A DNA stretch of 64,000 nt, taken from assembly GCF_019924635.1 (NCBI RefSeq), contig NZ_CP065037.1:1116001-1180000 (forward strand). Reading direction: 5' to 3'. This DNA comes from Leifsonia sp. ZF2019 (GTDB lineage: Bacteria > Actinomycetota > Actinomycetes > Actinomycetales > Microbacteriaceae). This document shows positions 25,493 to 34,911 of the stretch, piece by piece (the first letter of the stretch is position 1; every line of letters begins with the position of its first letter). Position numbers and translations under genes: made by a program. Under the pieces are notes generated by a model. It was not told the DNA's origin and made no database searches. It saw only the letters and a list, made by a program, of their open reading frames with translations.

Positions 25493-26082
25493 CCCCACGT
25501 CTCCGCAGGCCAGCCGTCGGCCGGGGTCCGCGGATCGTCGGCGAGCAGGCCGGCCTGCCAGTCGTCGCGTCGGCGGCCGCGCTGGACGGCTCCCTGTCGG
25601 CTGATGCCCTCGAAGACGAAACCGGCTCGACGGGCGACGGCGGCGCTGGCATGGTTGCCGGCGTAGGCGTGCCAGACGACGCGCTCCAGCCCCACCCCGT
25701 CGGGCGCCGCGGCGAAGGCGAAGTCGAGGACGAGCCCCACGGCCTCGGTCATGATGCCGTGCCCGCGCGCCGCGGGAGCCAGCCAGAAGCCGATCTCGGC
25801 GGCGGCGTCCGCGATCCCGTCGAGCCCGATCATCCCGACGAGCATGCCGTCGACGCGGATGCCCCAGGTGCAGGAACGCCCGGTGATCCAGCCGTCCGCC
25901 ACCATCCCGGTCACGAACCCGACGGCGTGCTCACGCGTGTACGGTGACGGCACCGTCGTCCATTCGGCGACGGCCGGGTCGACGCACAGCTCGGCGATGC
26001 GGTCGACATCGGCCTCCACGGGGGCGGCGAGCACCACCCGCGCGCCCGTGAGAACCACGGGCGCGGCGGGCGGCGGGGTCAT
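25489..26082 (-). CDS. GNAT-family N-acetyltransferase (RimJ/RimL-like)
   Basis: 197 residues; the ATG shares one base with the trpS stop (TGATG). The fold is recognisable from VLTGARVVLAAPVEADVDRI at the start, AAAEIGFWLAPAARGHGIMT (acetyl-CoA pyrophosphate loop) and ASAAVARRAGFVFEG near the end. RimJ/RimL-type enzymes acetylate protein N-termini or small amines. The target is unknown. Confidence 0.88.
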   Translation of the reverse strand: MTPPPAAPVVLTGARVVLAAPVEADVDRIAELCVDPAVAEWTTVPSPYTREHAVGFVTGMVADGWITGRSCTWGIRVDGMLVGMIGLDGIADAAAEIGFWLAPAARGHGIMTEAVGLVLDFAFAAAPDGVGLERVVWHAYAGNHASAAVARRAGFVFEGISRQGAVQRGRRRDDWQAGLLADDPRTPADGWPAETWG

Positions 26083-27092
26083 CAGCGGACCCGTCGCAGG
26101 AAGCCGACGCGGTCGTACACCTTGGCCAGCGTCGCCTCGGCGACCTCGTCGGCGCGTGCGGCGTTGTGGGCGAGGATGCGGTCGAGCTCCGCCGGATCGG
26201 ACAGCAGCTCGAGCGCACGCTCCCGCACCGGGCCGAGCGTGCCGATCACGACCTCCGCGAGGCCCTTCTTGAAGTCGCCGTAACCCGCGCCCTCGTACTC
26301 CAGCTCGATCGACTCGATGGAGCGGCCGCTGAGGGCGCCGTAGATGCTGAGCAGGTTGGAGATGCCCGGCTTGCCCTCGCGGTCGAACGAGACGACGCCG
26401 TCGGTGTCGGTCACGGCCCGCATGATCTTCTTGCGGGTGACGTCCGGCTCGTCGAGCAGCCACACGATGCCCGCGCCGGAGTCGGCGGACTTGGACATCT
26501 TCGACGACGGGTTCTGCAGGTCATAGATGCGCGCGCTCTCCGAGAGAGTGAGCGTCTGCGGAACGACGAACGTCTCGCCGAAGCGGCTGTTGAACCGTTC
26601 GGCGAGGTCGCGCGTCAGCTCGACGTGCTGCCGCTGGTCGTCGCCGACCGGCACCACCTGGGCGTCGTAGAGGAGGATGTCGGCGGCCATCAGCACGGGA
26701 TACGTGAAGAGGCCGACGGAGGTGGCCTCCGTGCCCTGCTTGGCCGACTTGTCCTTGAACTGCGTCATGCGCGCCGCCTCGCCGTAGCCGGTGAGGGTGG
26801 CGAGCACCCACTGCAGCTGCGCGTGGGCGGCGACGTGCGACTGCACGTAGAGGGTGGAGGCGGAGGGGTCGATGCCCGCGGCGATGTACTGCGCCGCGGT
26901 GCGGCGCGTCTTCTCGCGGAGCTCGGCCGGATCTTGCGCGACCGTGATCGCGTGCATGTCGACGACCGAGAAGAACGCGTCGTGCGTGCTCTGCAGGTCT
27001 TTCCACTGCAGGAGCGCGCCGATGTAGTTGCCGAGGTGCAGGGAGTCCGCTGAGGGCTGCATGCCCGAGTAGAGACGGGGGAGAGAGGTCAT
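26082..27092 (-). CDS. trpS: Tryptophanyl-tRNA synthetase
   Basis: 336 residues, normal for bacterial TrpRS. The class I signatures are present: [13 protein letters not shown] (HIGH equivalent) and [14 protein letters not shown] (KMSKS). The pocket regions VVDMHAITV and [17 protein letters not shown] also match. It charges tRNA-Trp. It lies 33 bases downstream of xthA. Confidence 0.98.
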   Translation of the reverse strand: MTSLPRLYSGMQPSADSLHLGNYIGALLQWKDLQSTHDAFFSVVDMHAITVAQDPAELREKTRRTAAQYIAAGIDPSASTLYVQSHVAAHAQLQWVLATLTGYGEAARMTQFKDKSAKQGTEATSVGLFTYPVLMAADILLYDAQVVPVGDDQRQHVELTRDLAERFNSRFGETFVVPQTLTLSESARIYDLQNPSSKMSKSADSGAGIVWLLDEPDVTRKKIMRAVTDTDGVVSFDREGKPGISNLLSIYGALSGRSIESIELEYEGAGYGDFKKGLAEVVIGTLGPVRERALELLSDPAELDRILAHNAARADEVAEATLAKVYDRVGFLRRVR

Positions 27093-27125
27093 GTCCGTGC
27101 TTTCGAATCGATGGATGCGGATGCT

Positions 27126-27962
27126 TCAGATGGCGTAGTCGACGACCACAGGCGTGTGGTCCGACCATCGCTCGTCGTAGGCGGCCGCACGGTCCACCGC
27201 GTAGTCCTTCACCCGCGCCGCGAGGGCAGGGGTGGCCAGCTGGTAGTCGATCCGCCAGCCGGTGTCATTGTCGAACGCCTGTCCGCGCCACGACCACCAG
27301 GTGTAGGGGCCGTCCACGTCGCCGGCGGCCTTGCGCCCGACGTCGACCCAGCCGAGGCCGGCGCCATCGTTGTATCCCGGCTCACCTTCGGCGCCGACGA
27401 AGCGGTCGAAGTACGCGCGCTCCTCGGGGAGGAAGCCGGCGCGCTTGACGTTGCCCTTCCAGTTCTTGATGTCGAGGGTGCGGTGGCCGACGTTGAGGTC
27501 GCCCACCACAACGGCGAGCTCGTTGTGCTTCTGCAGCTCGGGGAGACGCTTCTCCATCGCGTCGAGGAAGGTGTACTTGGCGACCTGCTTGTCGGTGCCG
27601 GCCTCGCCCGAGTGAACGTAGGCGCTGACCACGGTGACGACCGTGCCGTTCACCTCGTAGTCGGCCTCCAGCCAGCGGCCCGCGCTGTCGAAGTCGGCCG
27701 ATCCGAGCTCCACGCGGTGGATGGCGGCGCGGTGCCGGCTCGCGATCGCCACGCCCGCGCGACCCTTCGCCGTGGCGGGGTCGTGGACGATGTCCCAGTC
27801 GGAGCCGAGCAGCTGCTCGAGGTCTTCCGTGGAGGCGCGGACCTCCTGGATGGCGAGGATGTCGACGTCGCGCGTGTCGAGCCAGCCGCCCATGCCCTTG
27901 CGGAACGCGGCGCGCACGCCGTTCGTGTTGATCGTCGCGATTCGCAGCGGTTTCGTGGGCAT
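27126..27962 (-). CDS. xthA: Exodeoxyribonuclease III / AP endonuclease
   Basis: 278 residues of the exonuclease-endonuclease-phosphatase fold: LRIATINTNGVRAA, LAIQEVRA (metal-binding Glu), GDLNVGH (catalytic Asp/Asn) and WSDHTPVVVDY (catalytic Asp-His). It cleaves abasic sites in base excision repair. The promoter TAGGCT lies 6 bases upstream, inside the end of the YihY-type gene. Confidence 0.95.
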   Translation of the reverse strand: MPTKPLRIATINTNGVRAAFRKGMGGWLDTRDVDILAIQEVRASTEDLEQLLGSDWDIVHDPATAKGRAGVAIASRHRAAIHRVELGSADFDSAGRWLEADYEVNGTVVTVVSAYVHSGEAGTDKQVAKYTFLDAMEKRLPELQKHNELAVVVGDLNVGHRTLDIKNWKGNVKRAGFLPEERAYFDRFVGAEGEPGYNDGAGLGWVDVGRKAAGDVDGPYTWWSWRGQAFDNDTGWRIDYQLATPALAARVKDYAVDRAAAYDERWSDHTPVVVDYAI

Positions 27963-27968
27963 GGATCC

Positions 27969-27974
27969 AGCCTA
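27969..27974 (-). promoter_or_regulatory. -10 box (TAGGCT) of a leaderless xthA transcript
   Basis: On the - strand TAGGCT is 6 bases before the xthA ATG and overlaps the upstream stop codon. Confidence 0.6.
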
Positions 27975-29210
27975 GCGGGAGCGGCCGACGCTCCCGCTGT
28001 CGAGCAGATCGTTCAGCCGGTGCTCCGCCTTCTCCACGCTCCGCTGGGCCGTGAGGCGGCGGAAGAAGCGGGCTTCGGCCAGATCCTGGCGTGCGTTCGC
28101 GAGCTCCGCACGGGCCACGAGCACGCGGGCCTCGTGTTCTGCGGCCGCACGCTCGGCGGCCGCCTGCTCGGGCGTGACCATGCGGGGCGAGAGCCCTTGG
28201 TCGAACATCCCCACGGCGATCCAGGAGGCGGAGAGGAGGATGACCCGCGAGACGAGGTTGAACCAGAGCAGCAGACCGATGAAGACGGCGAACGTCGCCA
28301 GCAGCGGGTTCTTGGTCGCGCCGCCGAGGAGCACGCCGCCGAGCACGCTGAGTCCGGCCAGGATCGAGGCGCCCAGGAGGACGCCGAAGAACAGGTTCCG
28401 CCAGGGGATCGCCACCCGGGCCATCACCCGGAACATCGCCCCCAGCGTGACGATGTTGAGGGCCACCGACACGATGAGGCTCGAGATGCGCGTGACGAGA
28501 CCCGTCGCGACGGAGTCGGAGGGCAGGCCGATCAGGTCGAGGAAGAAGGTCAGCGCCTGCGTGCTGACGATCGTCAACGTCGCAGAGAAGACGAACACCA
28601 GGCCGAAGCCGAGGGCGAGGAACAGGTCGCGGATCTTCTGCAGGACGTAGTTCGTGGTGTCCCTGCTGAGTCCGAACACCGCGCGCACGGCCTGGCGCGT
28701 GTAGTAGAGCCAGCCGATCGCCGTCCACAGCAGACCCACCGCGGCGATCGCCCCGGCCCAGCCGAACGAGGTCGCCTGCTCCAGCTGCGAGGTGTCGACC
28801 ACCCCCTGCGACGTCGGCGTCGCGATCAGGCCGGGCACGGCGCGATTGATGAGCGCGACGAGGGCCTCGTAGATGTCCGGGTTGCTCGTCAGCCACAGCC
28901 CCGCGACCGAGAAGCCGAGCCAGACCGCGGCGAAGATCGCGAACAGGGCTTGGAAGCCCATCCCCGCGGCCCGCAGGTTGCCGTCCGAGTGCGAATAGTT
29001 GATGTAGACGCGGTACGGCCGCAGAGCCTGTACCCACTTCGCGACCAGCGACACCCGCTCGACGGGCTTCTCGAGGCGTTCCTTGATCGGCTCCGTCGCA
29101 CCCAGGAACCGCTCCTTCAGCGACTCCTCGGGCTCGACCGTCCCCTCGGCGCGCTGCACCGACGGATCGGGGCGCGCCGCGGCACGCACGGGGCGGGTCT
29201 TCTTGGCCAC
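27972..29210 (-). CDS. YihY/BrkB-family integral membrane protein
   Basis: 412 residues from GTG 29210. A basic N-terminus (about 1-50) precedes six transmembrane helices with the family features AAGMGFQALFAIFAAV, WYYTR-like WLYYTRQAVRAVFG and LLLWFNLVSRVILLSAS. The C-terminal 70 residues form a charged, Ala-rich coiled coil. Despite the older name ribonuclease BN, the family is a membrane protein group of uncertain, possibly transport-related function. Confidence 0.88.
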   Translation of the reverse strand: MAKKTRPVRAAARPDPSVQRAEGTVEPEESLKERFLGATEPIKERLEKPVERVSLVAKWVQALRPYRVYINYSHSDGNLRAAGMGFQALFAIFAAVWLGFSVAGLWLTSNPDIYEALVALINRAVPGLIATPTSQGVVDTSQLEQATSFGWAGAIAAVGLLWTAIGWLYYTRQAVRAVFGLSRDTTNYVLQKIRDLFLALGFGLVFVFSATLTIVSTQALTFFLDLIGLPSDSVATGLVTRISSLIVSVALNIVTLGAMFRVMARVAIPWRNLFFGVLLGASILAGLSVLGGVLLGGATKNPLLATFAVFIGLLLWFNLVSRVILLSASWIAVGMFDQGLSPRMVTPEQAAAERAAAEHEARVLVARAELANARQDLAEARFFRRLTAQRSVEKAEHRLNDLLDSGSVGRSR

Positions 29211-29216
29211 CGGCTC

Positions 29217-29222
29217 AGGATA
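29217..29222 (-). promoter_or_regulatory. -10 box (TATCCT) of a leaderless transcript
   Basis: TATCCT on the - strand is 6 bases before GTG 29210. It shares a 33-base gap with the promoter of the divergent gene. Confidence 0.6.
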
Positions 29223-29231
29223 TCGAGCCGG

Positions 29232-29237
29232 TAGGGT
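29232..29237 (+). promoter_or_regulatory. -10 box (TAGGGT) of a leaderless transcript
   Basis: TAGGGT is 6 bases before ATG 29244. Confidence 0.6.
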
Positions 29238-29243
29238 GTCGGG

Positions 29244-30248
29244 ATGCCTTCCGCTCTGATCCTCGGCGGCACCGGCCTGCTCGGCCGCGCGACCGCGCTC
29301 CGTCTGGCGAACCACGGGTGGGAGGTGGCGGTCACCGGACGTGACCCGCGGCGGATGCCGGCCGAGCTCGCCGAGGCCGGTGTGGAGCACCGCGCCTCCG
29401 ACCGCCGGGACCCGGACGCGCTGGACGCGGCCGTGGGGGAGGGTGTCGACCTTCTCGTCGACGCCCTCTGCTTCACCGCGGAGGACGCCCGCTCCCTGCT
29501 TCCGCATCTCGGCGGGGTCGGGTCGACGGTGATGTTCTCCAGCAAGGCCGTCTACGTCGACGGGGAGGGGCGGCACATCAACTCGCCGGAGCGGCCGAAC
29601 TTCGGCGGTCCGGTCGCCGAGGGCCAGGCCACCCTCGAGCCGGCCTGGGACGGGCGATACCGGACCCGCGAGGGCTACGGACGCAACAAGGTGGCGGCCG
29701 AGCGCGTGCTGCTCGACAGCGGGCATCCCGCGACCGTCCTGCGAGCGTCCAAGGTCCATGGCGTCGGGGCGGCCCTGCCGCGCGAATGGCACTTCGTCCG
29801 CCGTGTGCTCGACGGCCGCCCGGCGGTGCTCCTGGCCCACGGCGGACGCGGCTTCGACCATCCGACGGCAGCGGTGAATGCCGCGGCGCTCGTCGAGGCC
29901 GTCGCGGGGCTGCCGGGGAGCCGCATCCTCAACGCCGCTGACCCTGACATCCCGACCGGACTCGACATCGCGCGGCTTGTCGCGAGGACGCTGGGGCACG
30001 CGTGGGAGGAGGTACCGGTCGAGGCGGCCGAGCCCGGCTGGCATCCCTGGGACGTCGTGCCCGGCATCCGGCTCGATCTGAGCGCGGCCACCGCGCTCGG
30101 CTACCGGCCGGAAGGCGACTATGCGGTGACCGTGCGTCCGGCGATCGAGTGGGCCGCATCCTTCGGCCCGACACCGCCGTGGGCCGCGGAGGTCGAGGAG
30201 TCGGACTTCGACTACGCCGCAGAGGACGCATACCTCGCGGGGCGCTGA
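29244..30248 (+). CDS. NAD-dependent epimerase/reductase-like protein (atypical SDR)
   Basis: 334 residues. The Rossmann motif LILGGTGLLGRATALRL opens the protein. VMFSSKAVYVDG and a YGRNKVAAERVL element stand where extended SDRs have Ser and Tyr-x-x-x-Lys (here Tyr-Gly-Arg-Asn-Lys). A substrate domain follows. This is the atypical SDR/NAD-dependent epimerase group. The substrate is unknown and no pathway genes adjoin it. Confidence 0.82.
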   Translation: MPSALILGGTGLLGRATALRLANHGWEVAVTGRDPRRMPAELAEAGVEHRASDRRDPDALDAAVGEGVDLLVDALCFTAEDARSLLPHLGGVGSTVMFSSKAVYVDGEGRHINSPERPNFGGPVAEGQATLEPAWDGRYRTREGYGRNKVAAERVLLDSGHPATVLRASKVHGVGAALPREWHFVRRVLDGRPAVLLAHGGRGFDHPTAAVNAAALVEAVAGLPGSRILNAADPDIPTGLDIARLVARTLGHAWEEVPVEAAEPGWHPWDVVPGIRLDLSAATALGYRPEGDYAVTVRPAIEWAASFGPTPPWAAEVEESDFDYAAEDAYLAGR

Positions 30249-30271
30249 GCCCGGTGCCCCCTGGCACGCGA

Positions 30272-30310
30272 AGAGCCCCGGACCCCGCAGAATGCGGTGC
30301 CCGGGGCTCT
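30272..30310. terminator. Bidirectional intrinsic terminator
   Basis: 10-bp outer arms (30272-30281 with 30301-30310) enclose a smaller inner stem, between convergent genes. Confidence 0.75.
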
Positions 30311-30322
30311 GACGCTTCCGGC

Positions 30323-30640
30323 TCAGTACGAGTAGCTGGAGTATCCCGCCGACGCCGCTGCGATGCCGGCCACGATCGCGAGGATCGTGAACAGCACGAT
30401 CAGGGCGATGTAGACGTAGCCGATGATGAGGCCGGCGAGGGCCAGGCCGCGGCCGCTCTCACCCGTGCGCTTGATCTGGCTGAGGGCGATGTGCCCGCAG
30501 ATCACGCCGGCGAGCGGGATGATGAACGCGCCGACGAGGGCGATGATCGCCAACACGTTCGTGCCGCTCTTCTGCGCCGGGTAGGGCGTGTATCCGGCCG
30601 GCGCGGCGGGCGGGTAGGCGTTGGGGTTCTGGTCGGTCAT
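30323..30640 (-). CDS. DUF4190 domain small membrane protein
   Basis: 105 residues. A Pro/Tyr-rich N-terminus (about 1-22) is followed by two transmembrane helices, with SGTNVLAIIALVGAFIIPLAG and GHIALSQIKRTGESGRGLAL between and after them, the DUF4190 signature. The function is unknown; many actinobacteria carry several copies. Confidence 0.85.
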   Translation of the reverse strand: MTDQNPNAYPPAAPAGYTPYPAQKSGTNVLAIIALVGAFIIPLAGVICGHIALSQIKRTGESGRGLALAGLIIGYVYIALIVLFTILAIVAGIAAASAGYSSYSY

Positions 30641-30700
30641 GGTGAGGAGGCTCCGATCGGGATGCGGGGTCGGTGGTGAGGTGGTGCGGTGTTGCTTCTG

Positions 30701-31084
30701 TTACTTCTGCGAGACGCTGTCGGCCAGCACGCCGGCGGGGTGCAGGACGGCCGCGATCGCGTTGGCGGTCTCCTGGAACGCCGTGTCGGTCTTGGCGGCG
30801 CCGATCGCGCCGCCCTTCAGCGCGCCTCCGGCCATGTTGCGGTTGAGGCGCGCGACCAGGCGGCCCTGCTGGTCGACCATGAAGTCGACGAGGAAGGACA
30901 CCTGGAAGTTCTTGCCGGCCCACGCGCCGAGCCAGAAGGTCGACGCGGCGCTGCCACGCTTGGCCAGCAGACCGCCGGTGGGTGTCGTAGTGACGACGAA
31001 TCCCTCGGACTGGAGGGCGGAGACGACGAGCTGCCTGGCGGCCTCGTGGTCGCCGAGCAGGAAGAAATCGTGTGCGGAGGCCAT
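30701..31084 (-). CDS. Conserved hypothetical small protein
   Basis: 127 residues from ATG 31084, preceded by AGGAAA at good spacing; a frame from 31132 lacks such a site. Beginning MASAHDFFLLGDHEAARQLV, it has no signal peptide. An inner Gly/Ala-rich stretch (MAGGALKGGAIGAAKTD) could be a loop or a weak membrane-inserting segment. I recognise no family. It lies 60 bases upstream of the DUF4190 gene on the same strand. Confidence 0.7.
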   Translation of the reverse strand: MASAHDFFLLGDHEAARQLVVSALQSEGFVVTTTPTGGLLAKRGSAASTFWLGAWAGKNFQVSFLVDFMVDQQGRLVARLNRNMAGGALKGGAIGAAKTDTAFQETANAIAAVLHPAGVLADSVSQK

Positions 31085-31221
31085 GGGTTTCCTCGGGTAC
31101 GTGGGCGGGTTCGAGTGCATCCGTGTGGACACGATTTGTCACTCTAGCGGGGGACACGCCCCCTTCGCATCCCGCTGGGCCAGCAATGTCGCCGTCCGCG
31201 GTCCGAACACGCCCCCACGAA

Positions 31222-31259
31222 GAGAGCGCCCCTCCGCCGTGCAGCGGAAGGGCGCTCTC
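31222..31259. terminator. Terminator hairpin downstream of sdhB
   Basis: 16-bp stem with one mismatch (31222-31237 with 31244-31259) lies 14 bases beyond the sdhB stop. Confidence 0.8.
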
Positions 31260-31272
31260 GGTAGCCGGAATG

Positions 31273-32034
31273 CTACGGCTTGCCGCGCATGATGGCCTGC
31301 TTCACCTCGGCGATGGCCTGGGTGACCTGGATTCCGCGGGGGCACGCGTCGGTGCAGTTGAAGGTGGTGCGGCAGCGCCAGACGCCCTCCTTGTCGTTGA
31401 GGATGTCGAGACGCACCTGGGCGTTGTCGTCGCGCGAGTCGAAGATGAACCGGTGGGCGTTCACGATCGCGGCCGGTCCGAAGTACTGGCCGTCGGTCCA
31501 GAACACCGGGCAGGACGAGGTGCACGCGGCGCAGAGGATGCACTTCGTGGTGTCGTCGAAGCGGGCGCGGTCGGCGACCGACTGGATGCGCTCCTTGCCC
31601 TTCTCCGGCTTGCTGTTCGCGACGAGGAACGGCTGTACCTCGCGGTAGCTCGCGAAGAACGGCTCCATGTCGACGATGAGGTCCTTCTCGAGCGGCAGGC
31701 CCTTGATCGCCTCGACGTAGATCGGCTTGGAGATGTCCAGGTCCTTGATCAGCGTCTTGCAGGCGAGCCGGTTACGGCCGTTGATGCGCATGGCGTCCGA
31801 CCCGCAGATGCCGTGGGCGCAGGAGCGGCGGAAGGTCAGCGACCCGTCCTGCTCCCACTTGATCTTGTGCAGCGCGTCGAGGATGCGGTCCGTCGGGAAC
31901 ATCTCGACGTCGAAGTCCTGCCAGCGCGGCTCGCTGTCCACGTCCGGGTCGAAGCGACGGATGATCAGCGTCACGGTGAACGACTGGATCGGGGCTTCCG
32001 GAGCGGGCGGAGTCTCCAGTACGGCGTTCGACAT
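31273..32034 (-). CDS. sdhB: Succinate dehydrogenase iron-sulfur subunit
   Basis: 253 residues from ATG 32034, which shares a base with the sdhA stop (TGATG). The [2Fe-2S] ligands lie in RRSCAHGICGSDAM and LACKTL. The C-terminal ferredoxin part has CILCAACTSSCPVF and CRTTFNCTDACPRGI for the [4Fe-4S] and [3Fe-4S] clusters. It passes electrons from FAD to quinone in complex II. Confidence 0.97.
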   Translation of the reverse strand: MSNAVLETPPAPEAPIQSFTVTLIIRRFDPDVDSEPRWQDFDVEMFPTDRILDALHKIKWEQDGSLTFRRSCAHGICGSDAMRINGRNRLACKTLIKDLDISKPIYVEAIKGLPLEKDLIVDMEPFFASYREVQPFLVANSKPEKGKERIQSVADRARFDDTTKCILCAACTSSCPVFWTDGQYFGPAAIVNAHRFIFDSRDDNAQVRLDILNDKEGVWRCRTTFNCTDACPRGIQVTQAIAEVKQAIMRGKP

Positions 32035-33836
32035 CAGTACTTCCTCTCCATGGGCTCGTAGCGCGTCACGACGACAGGCTTCCAGTCGAGCGTGATGTGG
32101 TCCGCCGCGTCGGCGGAGTGCGGGTCGCCGGTCAGGTAGGCCATCGTGTGCTTCATGTAGTTCTCGTCGTCGCGCTTCGGGTAGTCGTCGCGCATGTGGC
32201 CGCCGCGCGACTCCTTGCGGTTGCGTGCGGAGTAGACGACCACCTCGGCCAGGTCGAGCAGGAAGCCGAGCTCGACGGCCTCCAGCAGGTCGGTGTTGAA
32301 GCGCTTGCCCTTGTCCTGCACGACCACGTTCTTGTACCGCTCGCGGAGCCGGTGGATGGTGCCGGTCACCTTCTCGAGCGACTCGTCGGTGCGGAACACC
32401 TGGGCGTTCTTGTCCATCTCGTCCTGCAGCTCCTTGCGGATCGCGGCGATCCGCTCGGTGCCGGTGCCGCCGCGCAGATCGTCGAGCATGCCGCGGACGA
32501 ACGCCGCCGGGTAGGCGGGTAGCGGCACGGCGGTCGCGGTCTTGACGTACTCGACGGCGTTGGTGCCCGCGCGCTTGCCGAAGACGTTGATGTCGAGCAG
32601 CGAGTTGGTGCCCAGGCGGTTCGACCCGTGGACCGACACGCAGGCGCACTCGCCCGCGGCGTAGAGTCCGGGGACGACCGTGGTGTTGTCGCGCAGCACC
32701 TCGGCGTTGTTGTTCGTCGGGATCCCGCCCATCGCATAGTGCGCGGTCGGCATGACCGGCACGGGCTCCACGACGGGATCGACGCCGAGGTAGGTGCGGG
32801 CGAACTCGGTGATGTCGGGGAGCTTGGTCTCCAGCACCTCGGCGCCCAGATGCGTGCAGTCGAGCAGCACATAGTCCTTGTGCGGTCCGGCGCCACGGCC
32901 CTCGGCGACCTCCTGGACCATGCAGCGGGCGACGATGTCGCGCGGAGCCAGGTCCTTGATGGTCGGGGCGTAGCGCTCCATGAACCGCTCGCCGGACGCG
33001 TTGCGGAGGATGGCGCCCTCGCCACGGGCTCCCTCGGTGAGGAGGATGCCCAGGCCGGCCAGACCGGTCGGGTGGAACTGGAAGAACTCCATGTCCTCCA
33101 GCGGCAGCTTCTTGCGCCAGATGATGCCGACGCCGTCACCGGTGAGGGTGTGGGCGTTGGACGTCGTCTTGAAGATCTTGCCGAAGCCGCCGGTCGCGAA
33201 GATGATCGCCTTCGAGTGGAAGACGTGCAGCTCCCCGGTCGAGAGCTCGTAGGCCACGACGCCCGCGGGCTGGTCGACGCCGTCCACCTCGTTCATGATC
33301 ACGTCGAGGACGTAGAACTCGTTGAAGAAGTTGATGCCGAGCTTGACGCAGTTCTGGAACAGCGTCTGCAGGATCATGTGGCCCGTGCGGTCGGCCGCGT
33401 AGCAGGCCCGGCGGACCGGCGCCTTGCCGTGGTCACGGGTGTGCCCGCCGAAACGGCGCTGATCGATCTTGCCCTCGGGCGTGCGGTTGAACGGCAGGCC
33501 CATGTTCTCGAGGTCGATGACCGCGTCGATGGCCTCCTTGGCGAGGATCTCGGCCGCGTCCTGGTCGACGAGGTAGTCGCCGCCCTTGACGGTGTCGAAG
33601 GTGTGCCACTCCCAGCTGTCCTCCTCGACGTTGGCGAGCGCCGCGGCCATGCCGCCCTGCGCCGCGCCGGTGTGGGAGCGGGTGGGGTAGAGCTTCGAGA
33701 TCACGGCCGTCTTCGCGTGCGGGCCGGCCTCGATGGCCGCGCGCATCCCGGCGCCGCCGGCGCCGACGATGACGATGTCGAACTCGTGGTAGTGGACGCC
33801 GTCGATGACGGTCGATTCAGAATCAGTCGTAGTCAC
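32034..33836 (-). CDS. sdhA: Succinate dehydrogenase flavoprotein subunit
   Basis: 600 residues, GTG start. FAD-binding [14 protein letters not shown], the flavinylation His in [12 protein letters not shown], the catalytic region [11 protein letters not shown], and the Arg-containing [20 protein letters not shown] are all visible. It oxidises succinate to fumarate in the TCA cycle. It is the third gene of sdhC-sdhD-sdhA-sdhB. Confidence 0.98.
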   Translation of the reverse strand: MTTTDSESTVIDGVHYHEFDIVIVGAGGAGMRAAIEAGPHAKTAVISKLYPTRSHTGAAQGGMAAALANVEEDSWEWHTFDTVKGGDYLVDQDAAEILAKEAIDAVIDLENMGLPFNRTPEGKIDQRRFGGHTRDHGKAPVRRACYAADRTGHMILQTLFQNCVKLGINFFNEFYVLDVIMNEVDGVDQPAGVVAYELSTGELHVFHSKAIIFATGGFGKIFKTTSNAHTLTGDGVGIIWRKKLPLEDMEFFQFHPTGLAGLGILLTEGARGEGAILRNASGERFMERYAPTIKDLAPRDIVARCMVQEVAEGRGAGPHKDYVLLDCTHLGAEVLETKLPDITEFARTYLGVDPVVEPVPVMPTAHYAMGGIPTNNNAEVLRDNTTVVPGLYAAGECACVSVHGSNRLGTNSLLDINVFGKRAGTNAVEYVKTATAVPLPAYPAAFVRGMLDDLRGGTGTERIAAIRKELQDEMDKNAQVFRTDESLEKVTGTIHRLRERYKNVVVQDKGKRFNTDLLEAVELGFLLDLAEVVVYSARNRKESRGGHMRDDYPKRDDENYMKHTMAYLTGDPHSADAADHITLDWKPVVVTRYEPMERKY

Positions 33837-33851
33837 TGGTGGGTTTTTCCG

Positions 33852-34295
33852 TTACTTGACCGGGCAGAAGGACGGCAGCTGGTCCGCTGCGGCGCCCACC
33901 GGGCAGGGGTCGAAGGTGAAGATCACGAGGGTGCCGAGCACGACCATCACGACCACCGCGGCGAGGATCGCCCAGCGGAGGATGCGGTTCACCGTCTTGT
34001 TGTGCGCGTAGTCGTTGACGAGGGTGCGCATGCCGTTGCCGCCGTGGATCATGGCGAGCCAGAGCATGAGCAGGTCCCAGACCTGCCAGAACGGGGTGGC
34101 GTACTTGCCGGCGACGAAGGCGAAGTCGATCTGCTTGACGCCGTCGCCGAGCACGATGTTCACCAGGAGGTGCCCGAAGATCAGGACGATCAGCACGAGA
34201 CCCGAGAGCCGCATGTAGATCCAGCCCCATTTCTCCCAGTTGACGCCCTTGCGTGCCGGACGGGCGGGGGAGCGGGGTGCTTCGATGGTCGTCAC
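33852..34295 (-). CDS. sdhD: Succinate dehydrogenase hydrophobic membrane anchor
   Basis: 147 residues, GTG start, with three transmembrane helices. The first carries YMRLSGLVLIVLIFGHLLVN, with the Arg/Ser quinone-site element and a candidate haem His; the second has WLAMIHGGNGMRTLVNDY. It forms the membrane anchor with SdhC. It follows sdhC by one base. Confidence 0.93.
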   Translation of the reverse strand: MTTIEAPRSPARPARKGVNWEKWGWIYMRLSGLVLIVLIFGHLLVNIVLGDGVKQIDFAFVAGKYATPFWQVWDLLMLWLAMIHGGNGMRTLVNDYAHNKTVNRILRWAILAAVVVMVVLGTLVIFTFDPCPVGAAADQLPSFCPVK

Positions 34296-34296
34296 G

Positions 34297-34713
34297 TCAG
34301 TTCACCTCCGCGAAGATGTGGATGAGCTGCACCGGGATGAAGCCGGCCATCAGCACGACCCAGAGGGCGATCACGATCCAGAACATCGCGCGCTGGTACT
34401 TGACGCCCTTGCTCCAGAAGTCGATCAGGATGACCCGGATGCCGTTGAAGGCGTGGAAGACGATGGCCGCCACGAGGGCGATCTCGCCGAGTCCCATGAT
34501 GGGGTTCTTGTACGTCCCGATCACCGCGTTGTACGCCTCCGGGCTGACCCGGATGAGCGAGGTGTCGAGGATGTGCACGAGAAGGAAGAAGAAGATGGCG
34601 ACGCCGGTGATGCGGTGAAGCACCCACGACCACATGCCCTCGCGGCCGCGGTACAGCGTGCCGCCCGGCCGGTTCTTCGTCGGCTGCAGAGTCCCTGCCG
34701 CTTGGTCTGGCAC
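34297..34713 (-). CDS. sdhC: Succinate dehydrogenase cytochrome b556 subunit
   Basis: 138 residues from GTG 34713, chosen because GGGAGG lies 7 bases upstream; a TTG at 34719 would be too close to it. The family start GTLYRGREGMWSWVLHRITGVAIF is followed by three helices with His residues (LLVHILDTS, VFHAFNGIR) suited to haem b binding. It is the first gene of the complex II operon. Confidence 0.93.
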   Translation of the reverse strand: MPDQAAGTLQPTKNRPGGTLYRGREGMWSWVLHRITGVAIFFFLLVHILDTSLIRVSPEAYNAVIGTYKNPIMGLGEIALVAAIVFHAFNGIRVILIDFWSKGVKYQRAMFWIVIALWVVLMAGFIPVQLIHIFAEVN

Positions 34714-34768
34714 GAACAACCCTCCCTGGTTGCGTGGAGCTGAGTGAGGCGCGCTGAGCGCGCTGTCC

Positions 34769-34774
34769 AGTCTA
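34769..34774 (-). promoter_or_regulatory. Likely -10 box (TAGACT) of the sdh operon
   Basis: TAGACT on the - strand lies about 55 bases before sdhC; no good -35 box is visible. Confidence 0.4.
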
Positions 34775-34813
34775 TGCCGCGGCCCTTCCCGCCGCTGCTT
34801 AGGGTGACCTCAG

Positions 34814-34833
34814 TTATCTCGACGTCGAGATAA
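34814..34833. promoter_or_regulatory. Perfect 20-bp palindrome upstream of sdhC
   Basis: TTATCTCGACGTCGAGATAA is fully self-complementary and lies about 100 bases before sdhC and 80 before the divergent small gene. It looks like a dimeric regulator site; the regulator is unknown. Confidence 0.7.
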
Positions 34834-34898
34834 TCGTTGGTGGACGTTCCGAGTCCGTGAGAGCGCTGTGCATCCCTTGTGCGGGCCCCTCCGCGGCG

Positions 34899-34904
34899 TA
34901 CGTT
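34899..34904 (+). promoter_or_regulatory. -10 box (TACGTT) of a leaderless transcript
   Basis: TACGTT is 7 bases before ATG 34912; TTGTGC 16 bases further up could be the -35 box. Confidence 0.5.
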
Positions 34905-34911
34905 CCACCGC

